A stretch of 64,000 nt of DNA from positions 1-64,000 of the forward strand of contig NZ_FNSR01000002.1 in NCBI RefSeq assembly GCF_900104845.1, read 5' to 3'. Shown piece by piece: positions 39,773 to 50,877 of this stretch. Below the pieces are notes generated by a model. The model did no database searches. It was not told where the DNA came from and worked only from the letters and a program-made list of their open reading frames with translations. Origin of the DNA: Paraburkholderia caballeronis (GTDB lineage Bacteria; Pseudomonadota; Gammaproteobacteria; Burkholderiales; Burkholderiaceae). A program made the position numbers and the translations under genes. Position 1 is the first letter of the stretch; each line of letters begins with the position of its first letter.

Positions 39773-40837
39773 TCAGCGCGCCGCGCCGGTGTCGCCCTGA
39801 CGCGACTGCGCAAGCTGGTCGCGGCGCGGATCGCCCTGCCGCGCGATCATCCAGCCCGGGTATTCGGCGGGCAGGCGGCTCACGTCGTCGAGGGTCGCGA
39901 GTTCGGTCGCGGTCAGCTTCACTTCGGTCGCGGCGATGTTGTCGTCAAGCTGCTCGACCTTCTTCGCGCCGACGATCACCGTGCTCACCACGCGCTGATG
40001 CAGCAGCCACGCGAGCGCGATCTGCGCGACCGACACGCCCTTCGCGTCCGCGATCGTCCGCATCGCGTCGATGCAGTCGTACGCGCGCTCGCGGTTCACC
40101 GGCGGGAAGTCGAACGTCGTGCGGCGGCTGCCCGCCTCGCCGTCGCGGTCGCGCCCATACTTGCCGCTCAGCAGGCCACCCGCGAGCGGACTCCACACCA
40201 TCAGCCCGACGCGCTCGCTCGCGAGCATCGGCGCGAGTTCGCGTTCGAGGTCGCGGCCCGCGATCGTGTAGTACGCCTGAAGCGATTCGAAGCGCGCGAG
40301 CCCTTCGCGCTCCGCGATGCCGAGCGCCTTCACGATCTGCCACGCGGCCCAGTTCGACACGCCGACGTAACGCACGTAACCCTGCTGCACGAGCGTATCG
40401 AGCGCGCGCACGGTCTCCTCGACCGGCGTGACCGGATCGAAGCCGTGGATCTGGTACAGGTCGATGTGATCGAGCTGCATCCGCGCGAGGCTCGCCTTCA
40501 CGCCGTTCATGATGTGATAGCGCGACGCGCCGCGCTGGTTCGGCGAATCGCCCATCGCGTTGAACACCTTGGTCGCGACGACCACCTTGTCGCGCGCGAC
40601 CTTCAGGTTCTTCAGCGCCTGCCCGGTGATCTGCTCGGACACGCCCTGCGAATAGACGTCGGCGGTGTCGATGAAGTTGATGCCCGCGTCGAGCGCGCGG
40701 CCGAGCAGCCGGTCGGCGTCCGCCTGCTGGACGTCGCCGATCTGCTGCCACATGCCGGCGCCGCCGCCGAACGTCATCGTGCCGAGACACAGTTCCGAAA
40801 CGAACAGGCCGGTGCGCCCCAACTGGTTGTATCGCAT
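39773..40837 (-). CDS. Aldo/keto reductase
   Basis: 354 residues. TIM-barrel AKR motifs: MRYNQLGRTGLFVSELCLGT, FIDTADVYSQG (Asp and Tyr of the catalytic tetrad), LYQIHGFDPVTPVEE, and a C-terminal NADPH-binding TVIVGAKKVEQLDDN. Most like the AKR11/12-type enzymes of Burkholderia that reduce aldehydes or ketones; the substrate is unknown. It is convergent with the BON gene and divergent from the helicase gene. Confidence 0.92.
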   Translation of the reverse strand: MRYNQLGRTGLFVSELCLGTMTFGGGAGMWQQIGDVQQADADRLLGRALDAGINFIDTADVYSQGVSEQITGQALKNLKVARDKVVVATKVFNAMGDSPNQRGASRYHIMNGVKASLARMQLDHIDLYQIHGFDPVTPVEETVRALDTLVQQGYVRYVGVSNWAAWQIVKALGIAEREGLARFESLQAYYTIAGRDLERELAPMLASERVGLMVWSPLAGGLLSGKYGRDRDGEAGSRRTTFDFPPVNRERAYDCIDAMRTIADAKGVSVAQIALAWLLHQRVVSTVIVGAKKVEQLDDNIAATEVKLTATELATLDDVSRLPAEYPGWMIARQGDPRRDQLAQSRQGDTGAAR

Positions 40838-41096
40838 TTGTCTCTACTCCGTGATGGGTCGTGGAAAGTCGTGAAAAAACCAATCCGGCGAGGATACTGC
40901 GTCGGCCGCGTCCGTGCAGGCCGCCGGCCGCGCTGAAAGCGGACAGTCAGGTTCACCCGCGCGAAGTCGGGCAACCGGCGCGGCGCGCGAGCGTCGGCGC
41001 ACGCATGGCGGCGAACGCGCAAACCTGCGAGACTGCTCCGAACGGCCGTCCGCGGCGCGGCTGGATATCGCGCCGCGCGCCCCCAACTGCGCACGC

Positions 41097-44000
41097 ATGA
41101 CTTCGCTTCCGTCCACGCCCGTTTCCGCTTCTGTCGCCATCGGCCGCGACGCCGAGCGCGCCGCCGACGTGCTCGATGGCTTCCACCCCGCCGTCGCCGC
41201 CTGGTTCCGCCGCAGCTTCGCCGCGCCGACCGACGCGCAGCGCGCGGCGTGGCCGCTGATCGCGAACGGCCAGACCACGCTCGTCGCCGCGCCGACCGGC
41301 TCCGGCAAGACGCTGACCGCGTTCCTCGCGGCGCTCGACGAACTGGTCCGCGAAGGGCTCGCGAGCGGCGGCGCGCTGCCGGACGCGACGCTGGTCGTCT
41401 ACGTGTCGCCGCTGAAGGCGCTGTCGAACGACATCCGGCTGAACCTCGAACGGCCGCTCGAAGGGATCGCGGAAGAACTCGCGCGCGCAGGGCTGCCGCC
41501 CGTCGAGATCCGCACCGCCGTGCGCACCGGCGACACGCCGCAGCAGGAACGCACCGCGCTGCGCAAGCGCGCGCCGCACATCCTCGTGACGACGCCCGAA
41601 TCGCTGTACGTGCTGCTCGGCTCCGAGTCCGGCCGCCGAATGCTGGCGACGACGCGCAGCGTGATCGTCGACGAGATTCATGCGCTCGCGGGCAACAAGC
41701 GCGGCTGCCACCTCGCGTTGAGCCTCGAACGGCTCGACGCGCTGTGCGGACGGCGGCTGCTGCGGATCGGCCTGTCCGCGACGCAGAAGCCGATCGCGAC
41801 CGTCGCGCGGTTTCTGGTCGGCGCGGCGCAGGCGGTCGATGACGAAACGGCCTCGCAACCGTCCGCGCCCGCAACCATGCGCAAAGCGATGGGCAACGAC
41901 GACGACGCCCCCGCCTGCGCGATCGTCGACGTCGGCCACGCGCGCGACCGCGACCTCGCGATCGAAGTGCCGCCGGTGCCGCTCGAAGCGGTGATGGCGA
42001 ACGACGTGTGGGAGCGCGAATACGACCGCCTCGCGGAACTCGCCGCGCAGCATCGCACGACGCTCGTGTTCGTGAACACGCGGCGGATGGCCGAGCGCGT
42101 GGCGCGCCATCTGACCGACCGGCTCGGCAGCGACGCGGTCGCCGCGCATCACGGCAGCCTCGCGCGCGAGCATCGGTTCGACGCGGAACAGCGGCTCAAG
42201 CGCGGCGAACTGCGCGTGCTGGTCGCGACCGCGTCGCTCGAACTCGGCATCGACATCGGCGACGTCGATCTGGTCTGCCAGATCGGCTCGCCGCGCTCGA
42301 TCGCCGCGTTTCTGCAACGCGTCGGGCGCTCGGGCCACCACGTCGGCGGGATGCCGAAGGGGCGGCTCTTCCCGACCTCGCGCGACGACCTGATCGAATG
42401 CGCGGCGCTGCTCGACAGCGTGCGGCGCGGCGAACTCGACCGGCTCGACGTGCCGCCCGCGCCGCTCGACGTGCTCGCGCAGCAGATCGTCGCCGAGGTC
42501 GCGTGCGAGCAGTGGGACGAGGACGCACTGTTCGCGCTCGTGCGCCGCGCGATGCCGTATGCGGCGCTCGACCGCGCGCAGTACGACGCGGTGCTGCGGA
42601 TGCTCGCGGAAGGTTATACGAGCCGCCATGGCCCGCGCGCGTCGTACCTGCATCGCGATCCGGTGAGCCGCACGCTGCGCGGGCGGCGCGGCAGCCGGCT
42701 CGTCGCGCTGACGTCCGGCGGCACGATCCCGGACAACGCCGACTACGCGGTGCTGCTCGAACCGCAGAGCCTGAACATCGGCACGGTCAACGAGGACTTC
42801 GCGGTCGAGAGCCTCGCGGGCGACGTGTTCCAGCTGGGCAATGCGTCGTACCGCATCTTGCGGATCGAGCCGGGCCGCGTGCGCGTCGAGGACGCGCACG
42901 GGCAGCCGCCGAACATTCCGTTCTGGCTCGGCGAAGCGCCGGGACGCAGCGACGAACTGTCGTTCGCGCTCGGGCGGCTGCGCGCGCAGATGGAAACGCT
43001 GCTGGCGGGCGGCGACGAACCTCCCGCGAAGGCCCTCGCTTCCGCCAAAACCAAAACACGAGCTGCCAGGACGTCCGCCGATACCGCATCGAACCATGCC
43101 GTCGCCGCGCAAACCGACGCGACGCTGCCCGCCGCCGGCATCGCGCGCGCGTCCGCGTGGCTGATCGACACGCTCGGCCTGTCCGAAGCCGCCGCGAATC
43201 AGATCGCCGAATACCTGGCCCGCGCACGCGCCGCGCTGACCGCGCTGCCGACCCACGACACGCTCGTGATGGAGCGCTTCTTCGACGAGTCCGGCGGCAT
43301 GCAACTGGTGATCCACTCGCCGTACGGCAGCCGGATCAATCGCGCGTGGGGGCTCACGCTGCGCAAGCGTTTCTGCCGCCAGTTCAACTTCGAGCTGCAG
43401 GCGGCCGCGACCGAGGACGCGATCATCCTGTCGCTGACCGGTGCGCACAGCTTCGCGCTCGACGAAGTGTGGCGCTATCTGCACTCGAACAGCGCCGCGC
43501 ATCTGCTCGTGCAGGCGCTGCTCGACGCGCCGCTGTTCGGCGTGCGCTGGCGCTGGAACGCGACCACCGCGCTCGCGCTGCCGCGTCAGACCGGCGGCCG
43601 CAAGACGCCGCCGCAGATCCAGCGGATGCGCAGCGAGGATCTGCTCGCGGCCGTGTTCCCGGACCAGGTCGCATGCGTCGAGAACCTCGTCGGCGAGCGC
43701 GAGATTCCGCGCCATCCGCTCGTCGACCAGACGCTCGACGACTGCCTGCACGACGCGATGGACACCGACGGCTGGCTCGCGCTGTTGCGCCGGATCGAGG
43801 CGGGCGGCATCCGGCTCGTCGCGCGCGACCTGCCCGCGCCGTCGCCGCTCGCGGCCGAGATCCTGACCGCGCGGCCGTATGCGTACCTCGACGACGCGCC
43901 GATCGAGGAGCGCCGCACGCAGGCGGTGCTGAGCCGCCGCTGGACCGATCCGGAGTCGGCGGACGACCTCGGCGCGCTCGATGCCGACGCGATCGCGAGC

Positions 44001-45860
44001 GTGCGCGAGGAAGCATGGCCGCAGGCCCGCGACGCGGACGAGATGCACGAGGCGCTGTCCGCGCTCGCGTGCATCGCGGAAAGCGAGGCGGCGCGCGAGC
44101 CGCAGTGGCTCGAATGGCTCGCGGCGCTCGCGCATGCGGGGCGTGCGACGCGCATCGAGATCGCGGCACACGACGCGCTGTGGGTGCCGGTCGAGCGGCT
44201 CAACTGCGTGCGCGCGATCTACCCGGGCGCGCGTTATGAGCCGCGGCTGCAACCGCCGGCCGGCTACGACGAACCGTGGGCCGAGGATGACGCGGTGGTC
44301 GAAGTGGTGCGCGCGCGGCTGTCGGGTTTCGGCCCGCTGACCGTGCCGCAGATCGCGCGGCCGCTCGCGCTCGAAGCGCACGTCGTCGCGCTCGCGCTGA
44401 CGCAACTGGAAGCGCAGGGCACCGTGATGCGCGGCCGCTTTACGCCCGGTGTCCCCGACGTCTCCCAAGGAGACGAATGGTGCGAACGGCATCTGCTCGC
44501 GCGCATCCATCGTTATACGGTGCGGCGGCTGCGGCGCGAGATCGAGCCTGTGGAGCGGCACGACTTCATGCGCTTCCTGTTCGAATGGCAGCGCGTCGCC
44601 GCCGATGCGCGCCCCGACGCCGGTTCCGGCGGCGGACGCGGCAGCGGCCGCGACGCGCTCGCGGCGGTGCTCGACCAGCTAGAAGGCTGGGAAGCGTCGG
44701 CCGGCGCGTGGGAGGACGACATCCTGCCCGCGCGGATCGACGACTACACGCCGATGCTGCTCGACGAACTGTGCCGGTCGGGCCGGCTCGCGTGGGCGCG
44801 GCTGCCGGCGCGCGCGGCGGGCTCGACGGTGCGCACGACGCCGGTCGTGCTGCTGCCGCGCCGCGAACTGGCGGGCTGGACCGCGCTGGTCGATGCGCCG
44901 GACATCGAAGGATTGTCGGTGCGCGCGCGGCGCGTGTACGACGCGCTCGCGCAGCACGGCGCGATGTTCTTCGACGAACTGGCCGCCGACGCGCGGCTGC
45001 TCGGCGCCGAACTGGAAAACGCGCTGGGCGAACTGGCCGCGGCCGGGCTCGTGAACGCGGACAGCTTCGCCGGGCTGCGCGCGCTGGTGAAGCCGGCCGC
45101 GAAACGCAACGCGGCGCATGGCCGGCGGCGGCCTCGCGGCGTCGGGCCGCTCGCCGGCGGGATGGCCGATGCGGGACGCTGGGCGACGCTGCGGCGCGTG
45201 CCGGTCGTGGCGGCGGTGGACAGCGTTGGGTCGAACGTCATCGGCGATGCGGCGGCCGGACGTATCGAAGAAGCCGCTGGCGCACCGACACGCAACCCGG
45301 CCGACGGCGACGAAGCGCGCGGCGTTCGCGCGGCCCCTTCACGGTCCACGCCCGCTCACGCGACGTCCGTTCGCGTCGATCCGACACGCCGTACACCGCT
45401 GGACCCGGAACGCCTCGAACATGTCGCCAGCGTGCTGCTGCGCCGTTACGGCGTGATCTGCTGGCAGTTGCTGACGCGCGAAGCGCCATGGCTGCCGCCG
45501 TGGCGCGACCTGCTGCGCGTGCTGCATCGGATGGAGGCGCGCGGTCACGTGCGCGGCGGACGCTTCGTGACTGGCCTGTCCGGCGAGCAGTTCGCGCTGC
45601 CGGAAGCCGTCGCGCTGCTGCGCGACGTGCGGCGGCGCGAGCGGACCGGCGCGCTGGTCTGCGTGGCCGCGACGGACCCGCTGAATCTCGTCGGCACGCT
45701 GCTGCCCGGCGACAAGGTGCCGGCGGTCGGCGGCAACCGGATCGCGTTCCGCGACGGCGTGCCGGTCGCGACGCTGATCGCGGGACGGTTCGGTTATCTC
45801 GGGGAGTTCGACGAAGCGACGCGCGTGACGCTGCGTGCGGTGCTGGCAAAGCCGTATTGA
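41097..45860 (+). CDS. lhr: Large Lhr-type DEAD/DEAH helicase
   Basis: 1587 residues, the size of full-length Lhr. Walker A APTGSGKT (about 65-72), the VDEIHAL box, SATQKPI and [12 protein letters not shown] motif VI are all intact. After the RecA-like pair come the winged-helix and Lhr-core domains, then the long C-terminal Lhr-CTD to the end. A low-complexity insert near 650-690 separates two parts. Lhr translocates 3' to 5' on single-stranded DNA and unwinds RNA:DNA hybrids in DNA repair. The ATG at 41097 is preferred to a start at 40914; upstream codons do not look coding. Confidence 0.92.
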   Translation: MTSLPSTPVSASVAIGRDAERAADVLDGFHPAVAAWFRRSFAAPTDAQRAAWPLIANGQTTLVAAPTGSGKTLTAFLAALDELVREGLASGGALPDATLVVYVSPLKALSNDIRLNLERPLEGIAEELARAGLPPVEIRTAVRTGDTPQQERTALRKRAPHILVTTPESLYVLLGSESGRRMLATTRSVIVDEIHALAGNKRGCHLALSLERLDALCGRRLLRIGLSATQKPIATVARFLVGAAQAVDDETASQPSAPATMRKAMGNDDDAPACAIVDVGHARDRDLAIEVPPVPLEAVMANDVWEREYDRLAELAAQHRTTLVFVNTRRMAERVARHLTDRLGSDAVAAHHGSLAREHRFDAEQRLKRGELRVLVATASLELGIDIGDVDLVCQIGSPRSIAAFLQRVGRSGHHVGGMPKGRLFPTSRDDLIECAALLDSVRRGELDRLDVPPAPLDVLAQQIVAEVACEQWDEDALFALVRRAMPYAALDRAQYDAVLRMLAEGYTSRHGPRASYLHRDPVSRTLRGRRGSRLVALTSGGTIPDNADYAVLLEPQSLNIGTVNEDFAVESLAGDVFQLGNASYRILRIEPGRVRVEDAHGQPPNIPFWLGEAPGRSDELSFALGRLRAQMETLLAGGDEPPAKALASAKTKTRAARTSADTASNHAVAAQTDATLPAAGIARASAWLIDTLGLSEAAANQIAEYLARARAALTALPTHDTLVMERFFDESGGMQLVIHSPYGSRINRAWGLTLRKRFCRQFNFELQAAATEDAIILSLTGAHSFALDEVWRYLHSNSAAHLLVQALLDAPLFGVRWRWNATTALALPRQTGGRKTPPQIQRMRSEDLLAAVFPDQVACVENLVGEREIPRHPLVDQTLDDCLHDAMDTDGWLALLRRIEAGGIRLVARDLPAPSPLAAEILTARPYAYLDDAPIEERRTQAVLSRRWTDPESADDLGALDADAIASVREEAWPQARDADEMHEALSALACIAESEAAREPQWLEWLAALAHAGRATRIEIAAHDALWVPVERLNCVRAIYPGARYEPRLQPPAGYDEPWAEDDAVVEVVRARLSGFGPLTVPQIARPLALEAHVVALALTQLEAQGTVMRGRFTPGVPDVSQGDEWCERHLLARIHRYTVRRLRREIEPVERHDFMRFLFEWQRVAADARPDAGSGGGRGSGRDALAAVLDQLEGWEASAGAWEDDILPARIDDYTPMLLDELCRSGRLAWARLPARAAGSTVRTTPVVLLPRRELAGWTALVDAPDIEGLSVRARRVYDALAQHGAMFFDELAADARLLGAELENALGELAAAGLVNADSFAGLRALVKPAAKRNAAHGRRRPRGVGPLAGGMADAGRWATLRRVPVVAAVDSVGSNVIGDAAAGRIEEAAGAPTRNPADGDEARGVRAAPSRSTPAHATSVRVDPTRRTPLDPERLEHVASVLLRRYGVICWQLLTREAPWLPPWRDLLRVLHRMEARGHVRGGRFVTGLSGEQFALPEAVALLRDVRRRERTGALVCVAATDPLNLVGTLLPGDKVPAVGGNRIAFRDGVPVATLIAGRFGYLGEFDEATRVTLRAVLAKPY

Positions 45861-45966
45861 GCGGCGGCGGTGGCCGCCCGCCTGGCGTCCGCAAGGCGCC
45901 GCATGGAAAATCAGCCGGCAGAATCAGCAGGCAGAAGCGCAGCGGTTCATCCAGCCGCCTCCGCCG

Positions 45967-47082
45967 CTAACCCGTACCTTCAGCCCACCGCGCCGCTTCA
46001 TCGGCCGACATGCCCAGTTCGCACGCGGCATCGCGAATCTGCCGCCAGGTTTCCGCATCGACCGGCACGCCGTTCGTCTCGCGCTCGACGCGGTTGCGGC
46101 GCTCCGGCTCGCCCGGCATCTGCACCTGCGCGACGCCGTCCGCGACCGGCGACGCCTTCACCCATTCCACGAACGCATCCGCTTCCTGCTGCGCGCCCAT
46201 CGCATCGAACGCGCGCGGATCGACGATCACCGACAGCATCCCGTTGACGATCGCCGGCGTCTTCTGCAGCGTGTCCGCGTGCGTGGTGTAGCCGCCGTTC
46301 AACGCGCCGCCGAACAGTTCGCAGATCACCGCGAGGCCATAACCCTTGTGGCCGCTCGCCGCGCCGCCGGCCGGCAGCAGCGAGCCGAACGGCGGCATCT
46401 GCATCACCGCCGGGTCGACGGTCGGCTTGCCGGCGTGATCGATCAGCGCGCCTTCCGGCACCGGCTTGCGCTGGTTGTACGCGACGCGCGTCTTGCCGTA
46501 CGCGACTGCGCTCGTCGCGAAGTCGAGCAGCAACGGCGGCGCGCCGTCGCGCGGGAACGCCGCGCAGAACGGATTCGTGCCGATGCGCCGGTCCGTGCCG
46601 CCGAACGGCGCGACGAGCGGGTCGCCCGCGACGTTCACGAAATGGAACGACACGAAACCGGCGCGCGCGCACTGCTCCGCCCAATGCCCGATGCGCCCGA
46701 TGTGATGCGCGTTGCGCAAGCCGACCGCACAGACGCCGAGTTTCTTCGCGCGCTCGATGCCGAGTTCCATCGCCTCATACGCGATCACCTGGCCGAAGCC
46801 CAGGCCGCCGTCGATCGTCAGCACCGCGCCGACGTCGCGGACCACCTGCGCATGCCGGTTCAGTTGCAGCTGGTTCGCGCGTGCCGAAGCCGCATAACGC
46901 GGAATCATCCCGACACCGTGCGAATCGTGGCCCGCGAGATTCGACGCGACCAGATGGTCGGCGACCAGTTCGGCCTCGCGCGGCGTGCTGCCCGCGTGTT
47001 CCCAGATGGCCCGCACATACGCGCGAAGGCGCTCGGGCGGAAAACGCAACAACGCGGGATGGACGCTGCGGTGATCGTTCAT
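45967..47082 (-). CDS. Ldh2-family (malate/L-lactate/ureidoglycolate-type) oxidoreductase
   Basis: 371 residues. Motifs GHDSHGVGMIPRY, NAHHIGRIGHWAE and GTNPFCAAFP are diagnostic of the Ldh2/MDH2 NAD(P)-dependent family, which has its own fold unrelated to classical LDH. Members reduce or oxidise 2-oxo/2-hydroxy acids such as malate, sulfolactate or ureidoglycolate; the substrate is not clear. It follows the M20 peptidase gene with a 49-bp gap on the same strand, so they probably form an operon. Confidence 0.88.
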   Translation of the reverse strand: MNDHRSVHPALLRFPPERLRAYVRAIWEHAGSTPREAELVADHLVASNLAGHDSHGVGMIPRYAASARANQLQLNRHAQVVRDVGAVLTIDGGLGFGQVIAYEAMELGIERAKKLGVCAVGLRNAHHIGRIGHWAEQCARAGFVSFHFVNVAGDPLVAPFGGTDRRIGTNPFCAAFPRDGAPPLLLDFATSAVAYGKTRVAYNQRKPVPEGALIDHAGKPTVDPAVMQMPPFGSLLPAGGAASGHKGYGLAVICELFGGALNGGYTTHADTLQKTPAIVNGMLSVIVDPRAFDAMGAQQEADAFVEWVKASPVADGVAQVQMPGEPERRNRVERETNGVPVDAETWRQIRDAACELGMSADEAARWAEGTG

Positions 47083-47131
47083 GCGGCTTCGGCTCCTCGC
47101 AAAACAACAAGGACGATGGATGCGATCCGAC

Positions 47132-48592
47132 TCACGGCGCCGACGCGATCACCTCCGCGACGGTCGCCGTGAGTTTCCTCGCATACGGCACGTGCAGGAA
47201 TTCGTTCGGCCCGTGCGCGTTCGACTTCGGCCCGAGCACGCCGCATACCATGAACTGCGATTTCGGAAAACCCGCCTGCAACACGTTCATCAACGGAATC
47301 GTGCCGCCCTGGCCGAGATACGCGCAGTCCGCGCCGTAATGCGTGCGCGACGCGTGGTTCAGCGCATCGAACAGCCACGGCGCAAGCTCCGGCGCGCTCC
47401 AGCCGTTCGCCGCGCCGGCATCGGGCTTGAACGTGACCTTCGCGTTGTACGGCGGATCGACTTCGAGCAGCGCCTTCAGGTCCGCGACGGCCTTTGCCGC
47501 ATCGACGAGCGGCGGCAGCCGCAGCGACAGCTTGAACGCGGTGCGCGGCCGCAGCACGTTGCCCGCGTTTTCGAGCGCGGGCAGACCGGCCGCGCCGGTC
47601 ACCGACAGCGACGGCCGCCACGTCGAATTCAGCAGCGCCTGCTGCGGATCGGTCGTCGTCGGCAGCACCGGACGGCCCTCCTGGCCGCACGCCCACGGCA
47701 TGCTCTTCCATACGCTGTCACCGAGAATCTGCGCGGTCGCCTCGGCCTCGCGCAAACGCTGCGACGGAATCGGGCAATGGAAGCCCTTCGGCAGCAGGTT
47801 GCCGCTCGACGCGTCTTCGAGCCGCTCGAACAGTTGCCGCATCACGCGGAAACTCGACGGCGCGATCCCGCCATACGAACCCGAGTGAATCCCTTCTTCG
47901 AGCACCTCGACTTCGAGATCGCCGGACACGAGCCCGCGCAGCGACGTGGTCAGCCACAACTGGTCGTAGTTGCCCGCGCCCGAGTCGAGGCACACGACGA
48001 GGCCGACGTTGCCGAGCCGGTCGCGCAGCGCGTCGACGTACGGCAGCAGGTCGTAGCTGCCCGACTCCTCGCACGTCTCGATCAGCCCGACGCAGCGCGG
48101 CCGCTCGATGCCCTGCGCGTCGAGCGCCGCGAGCGCGGTCACGCTCGCGTAGATCGCATAACCGTCGTCCGCGCCGCCGCGGCCGTAGAGCCGGCCGTCT
48201 TCGAGCTTCGGCGTCCACGGGCCGAGGTCGTTGCGCCAGCCGGCGAATTCCGGCTGCTTGTCGAGGTGGCCGTACAGCACGACCGTTTCGTCGCTGCCGG
48301 AACGCGTCGCGGGCGCGTCGAAGAAGATCACCGGCGTGCGGCCTTGGAGACGCACGATCTCCAGCTTCAGCCCGCGCACCGGCTGCTGCTCGACCCACTG
48401 CGCGGCGTCGCGCACGACGCGCTCCAGATAACCGTGCTGCGCCCATTGCGGATCGAACGCGGGACTCTTCGCGGGCACCGCGATGTAGTCGGTCAGCGCC
48501 GGCACGATCTCGTCGTTCCACTTGCGTTCGACGAAGGCGCGCAGCGCATCGTGATCGAGTTGCCGGGTTTCCTGCGTCGGATCGGAAATCAT
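47132..48592 (-). CDS. M20 family metallopeptidase
   Basis: 486 residues. The di-zinc residues are in VVLYGHLDKQPEF (His, Asp), GRGGADDGY, and ETCEESGS (the catalytic Glu pair), with the last His in GPNEFLHVPYARK. A dimerisation domain lies at about 210-390. Probably a cytoplasmic dipeptidase or acylase. Start chosen at 48592, which has GGGGA upstream, over nine extra codons. First gene of a likely operon with the Ldh2-type gene. Confidence 0.92.
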   Translation of the reverse strand: MISDPTQETRQLDHDALRAFVERKWNDEIVPALTDYIAVPAKSPAFDPQWAQHGYLERVVRDAAQWVEQQPVRGLKLEIVRLQGRTPVIFFDAPATRSGSDETVVLYGHLDKQPEFAGWRNDLGPWTPKLEDGRLYGRGGADDGYAIYASVTALAALDAQGIERPRCVGLIETCEESGSYDLLPYVDALRDRLGNVGLVVCLDSGAGNYDQLWLTTSLRGLVSGDLEVEVLEEGIHSGSYGGIAPSSFRVMRQLFERLEDASSGNLLPKGFHCPIPSQRLREAEATAQILGDSVWKSMPWACGQEGRPVLPTTTDPQQALLNSTWRPSLSVTGAAGLPALENAGNVLRPRTAFKLSLRLPPLVDAAKAVADLKALLEVDPPYNAKVTFKPDAGAANGWSAPELAPWLFDALNHASRTHYGADCAYLGQGGTIPLMNVLQAGFPKSQFMVCGVLGPKSNAHGPNEFLHVPYARKLTATVAEVIASAP

Positions 48593-48783
48593 GGTCGGGG
48601 TCCCCGCGATAAAAACCACGATGATAGTCCCGATTCAGCGGCCGCCGACATAGCCACACGGTTGTCCGGTCATTACCGCGCCCACGATTACCGCGCCCGC
48701 GGCCGATCCGCGCGACAATGTTTTCCTCAAGATGATGCGCGCCGGCGCGACGATACTGCCGGCGCACCGCCTGGAGGACCTTC

Positions 48784-49104
48784 ATGCAAAGCCATCCCGT
48801 CGTCCTCGCCGCGGCGCTGGCCGCCGCACTGGCGCTCTACTTCCTGCCCGCGCTGATCGCGGACCGCCGCCGTCGCACGGACCTGCTGACGATCGCGCTG
48901 TTCAACGCGGTGCTCGGCTGGACCGTGCTCGGCTGGCTGCTCGCGCTGTTCTGGGCGTTCCAGCGCAATCCGCCGCAAGACCTCGCGGTGCAGTTGAACG
49001 AAAAGCAGCGTTATGCCGGGATGCGCGGGTTTTCGCGGCGGCTGTCGGATCGCGTGCAGGCGCGCGCCGCGCGACTGGCCGACCGCGAACGGCCATCCCG
49101 TTGA
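48784..49104 (+). CDS. Superinfection-immunity-family membrane protein
   Basis: 106 residues. Two hydrophobic helices: one near 8-26, the other in the LLTIALFNAVLGWTVLGWLL region, then a charged cytoplasmic tail. The TIALFNAVLGWTVLGW block is the hallmark of the T4 Imm-like superinfection immunity family, which is common as a chromosomal gene in proteobacteria. GGAGG seven bases upstream. Whether it blocks phage DNA entry here is unknown; no phage genes are near. Confidence 0.8.
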   Translation: MQSHPVVLAAALAAALALYFLPALIADRRRRTDLLTIALFNAVLGWTVLGWLLALFWAFQRNPPQDLAVQLNEKQRYAGMRGFSRRLSDRVQARAARLADRERPSR

Positions 49105-49278
49105 GCGCGAGCGCGGCCCGCGCCGCTTATACGTCGCCCTGCGTCGCTCATACGTCGCTCGCGCGGCCGCTGTTTCGCATGAAATATCGCTACGCCGGAA
49201 CGACGCGCGACCGCGCGCCGACCGGCCGCCAGCCGTTCCGCTGCCCCCGTCCGCATTCCGATTCCCGGAGCCTCTGTC

Positions 49279-49911
49279 ATGCCGCATACCGCCCCGCTGC
49301 TCGCGTTCGCCGCCGTTTCCCTCGGCATGGCGTTGACGCCCGGCCCCAACATGATCTATCTGTTGTCGCGCTCGATCTGCCAGGGCCGCACGGCGGGGCT
49401 GATCTCGCTCGGCGGCGTCGCGCTCGGTTTCGTGTTCTATATGCTGTGCGCGGCGTTCGGCATCACCGCGCTGCTGCTCGCGGTGCCGTATGCGTACGAC
49501 GCGCTGCGGTTCGCCGGCGTCGTCTATCTGCTGTGGCTCGCGTGGCAGGCATTGAAGCCCGGCGGCCGTTCGCCGTTCGAGGTGCGCGCGCTGCCGCCGG
49601 ACAGCCCGCGCAAGCTGTTCGCGATGGGCTTCGTGACGAACCTGCTGAATCCGAAGATCGCGATCCTCTATCTGTCGCTGCTGCCGCAGTTCATCGATCC
49701 GCAGCACGGCAGCGTGCTCGTGCAGTCGCTCACGCTCGGCAGCGTCCAGATCGCCCTCAGCATCACCGTCAACGCGACGGTCGCGATAACTGCCGGCTCG
49801 ATCGCGGCGTTTCTCGCGGAACGCCCCACGTGGCTCGTGCTGCAACGCTGGCTGATGGGAACGGTGCTCGCCGGCCTCGCGATCCGGATCGCCGCCGAAG
49901 GCCGCCGTTAG
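49279..49911 (+). CDS. LysE/RhtB-family amino-acid exporter
   Basis: 210 residues with six hydrophobic helices. The family motif MALTPGPNMIYLLSRSICQG is at the N-terminus and GFVTNLLNPKIAILYLSLLP in the middle. RhtB/LysE proteins export amino acids or related compounds. A GGAG site lies upstream and a strong terminator follows, so it is probably a single-gene unit. Confidence 0.93.
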   Translation: MPHTAPLLAFAAVSLGMALTPGPNMIYLLSRSICQGRTAGLISLGGVALGFVFYMLCAAFGITALLLAVPYAYDALRFAGVVYLLWLAWQALKPGGRSPFEVRALPPDSPRKLFAMGFVTNLLNPKIAILYLSLLPQFIDPQHGSVLVQSLTLGSVQIALSITVNATVAITAGSIAAFLAERPTWLVLQRWLMGTVLAGLAIRIAAEGRR

Positions 49912-49957
49912 GCGGCACGCGATTCGCGGGTTCGCATGTTGCGGCCCCGGGAAAAGC

Positions 49958-49989
49958 AATGCGCGGCCGCCTGGGCCGCGCATTTTTTT
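49958..49989 (+). terminator. Rho-independent terminator of the lysE-type gene
   Basis: 10-bp stem AATGCGCGGC / GCCGCGCATT with a 7-base loop, running directly into seven T. It sits 46 bp past the LysE-type stop. Confidence 0.85.
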
Positions 49990-50024
49990 GCCCTGCTGAT
50001 CGTCCGATAGTGCGGATGCGCGGG

Positions 50025-50315
50025 TTATGCGCGTTCGGACGGCGCGAACACCGCGGACGAGTGGCGCGCGCGCACCGAACCCAACGGGATCGAGCGCGGT
50101 TCGATCTGCACCATGTCCTGCGCGAACATGTCCTGGCGCAGTTCGCCGTGTTCGTCGAACCACTGACAGATCAGCCAGTGGCCGGCCGCGAAGCCGACCG
50201 GCCCCGCGTGCATCACCGTCATGCGCGGACCGCCGGATTTGAGGGTAACGACGTCGCCAGGTCCGGCCTCGGCGGCGTGCTGTTTTTCGGCAGCGTCGAT
50301 GGTCGTTTCAAGCAT
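50025..50315 (-). CDS. DUF2158 (YodC-like) small protein
   Basis: 96 residues. The core GDVVTLKSGGPRMTVMHAG followed by CQWFDEHGELRQDMF matches DUF2158/YodC. The fold is a small beta barrel of unknown function. The ATG at 50315 has GGGGAA upstream; 14 further upstream in-frame codons lack a site. Confidence 0.8.
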   Translation of the reverse strand: MLETTIDAAEKQHAAEAGPGDVVTLKSGGPRMTVMHAGPVGFAAGHWLICQWFDEHGELRQDMFAQDMVQIEPRSIPLGSVRARHSSAVFAPSERA

Positions 50316-50877
50316 GGAGTTCCCCGGATAAAAGGACACGCAGAGAAGAAGGCCCAACCGGGCCGAGAAAATAACAACAACGGGAATACGGCCAGCGGCC
50401 GTTTAATGAGTCCGGAAAGATTATCAAGACGAATTATTCGCCGCAAGCGGTTTTTTGATTATGCCGGCGGGATAAGTATTTATACGGAGAACCCCGCGTC
50501 ACACCGGTGTCTTTTTCCGCATAAATTACTGATGTGTGCCGGCGGCTCGCGTAAAACCTGCCGGACAAGCCGACAGGCCGCCCACACGGGCCTTTCGGCG
50601 GCGGCGCGGCGCGCCGCTTTCTTCAGTTGATTTCCTTAAATACCCACTGCATTTTTACCGCTAACATTTACCGGTTCAACACCGCAGTGCGTCAATATCA
50701 CCCAGCGTGGAAACGTTTTCTGGTAACGGTCGGCCGTTTGTTTTATTTCCCGCAACGTTTAATCAAAAATGAAATATCGACCGGTAAAACCGTTTTCGCC
50801 GCGGCGCAATACCGTCGAAAATGCCGGCACGGCCGCGGCGGCATGCGCCGCGCATTGCGCGCGGCGCACCGGATTCG
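50316..50877. other. Low-GC intergenic segment
   Basis: 562 bp, strikingly richer in A and T than its neighbours. A + strand frame from 50627 has no ribosome binding site and merges into osmC antisense, so it is not called. A GGCCC-GGTT-GGGCC hairpin followed by TTCTTCTCT lies at 50351-50364 in the leader of the DUF2158 gene, and TGATAAT near 50418-50424 on the minus strand could be its -10. Confidence 0.45.

Noticed and set aside
40953..44561. 1202-codon open frame opposite lhr
   Set aside because: Antisense shadow of the helicase with no domain, no ribosome binding site and biased Arg/His composition.
48784..49104. Prophage remnant suggested by the superinfection-immunity-type gene
   Set aside because: No integrase, structural phage gene or attachment repeat lies nearby, and this family is often chromosomal.
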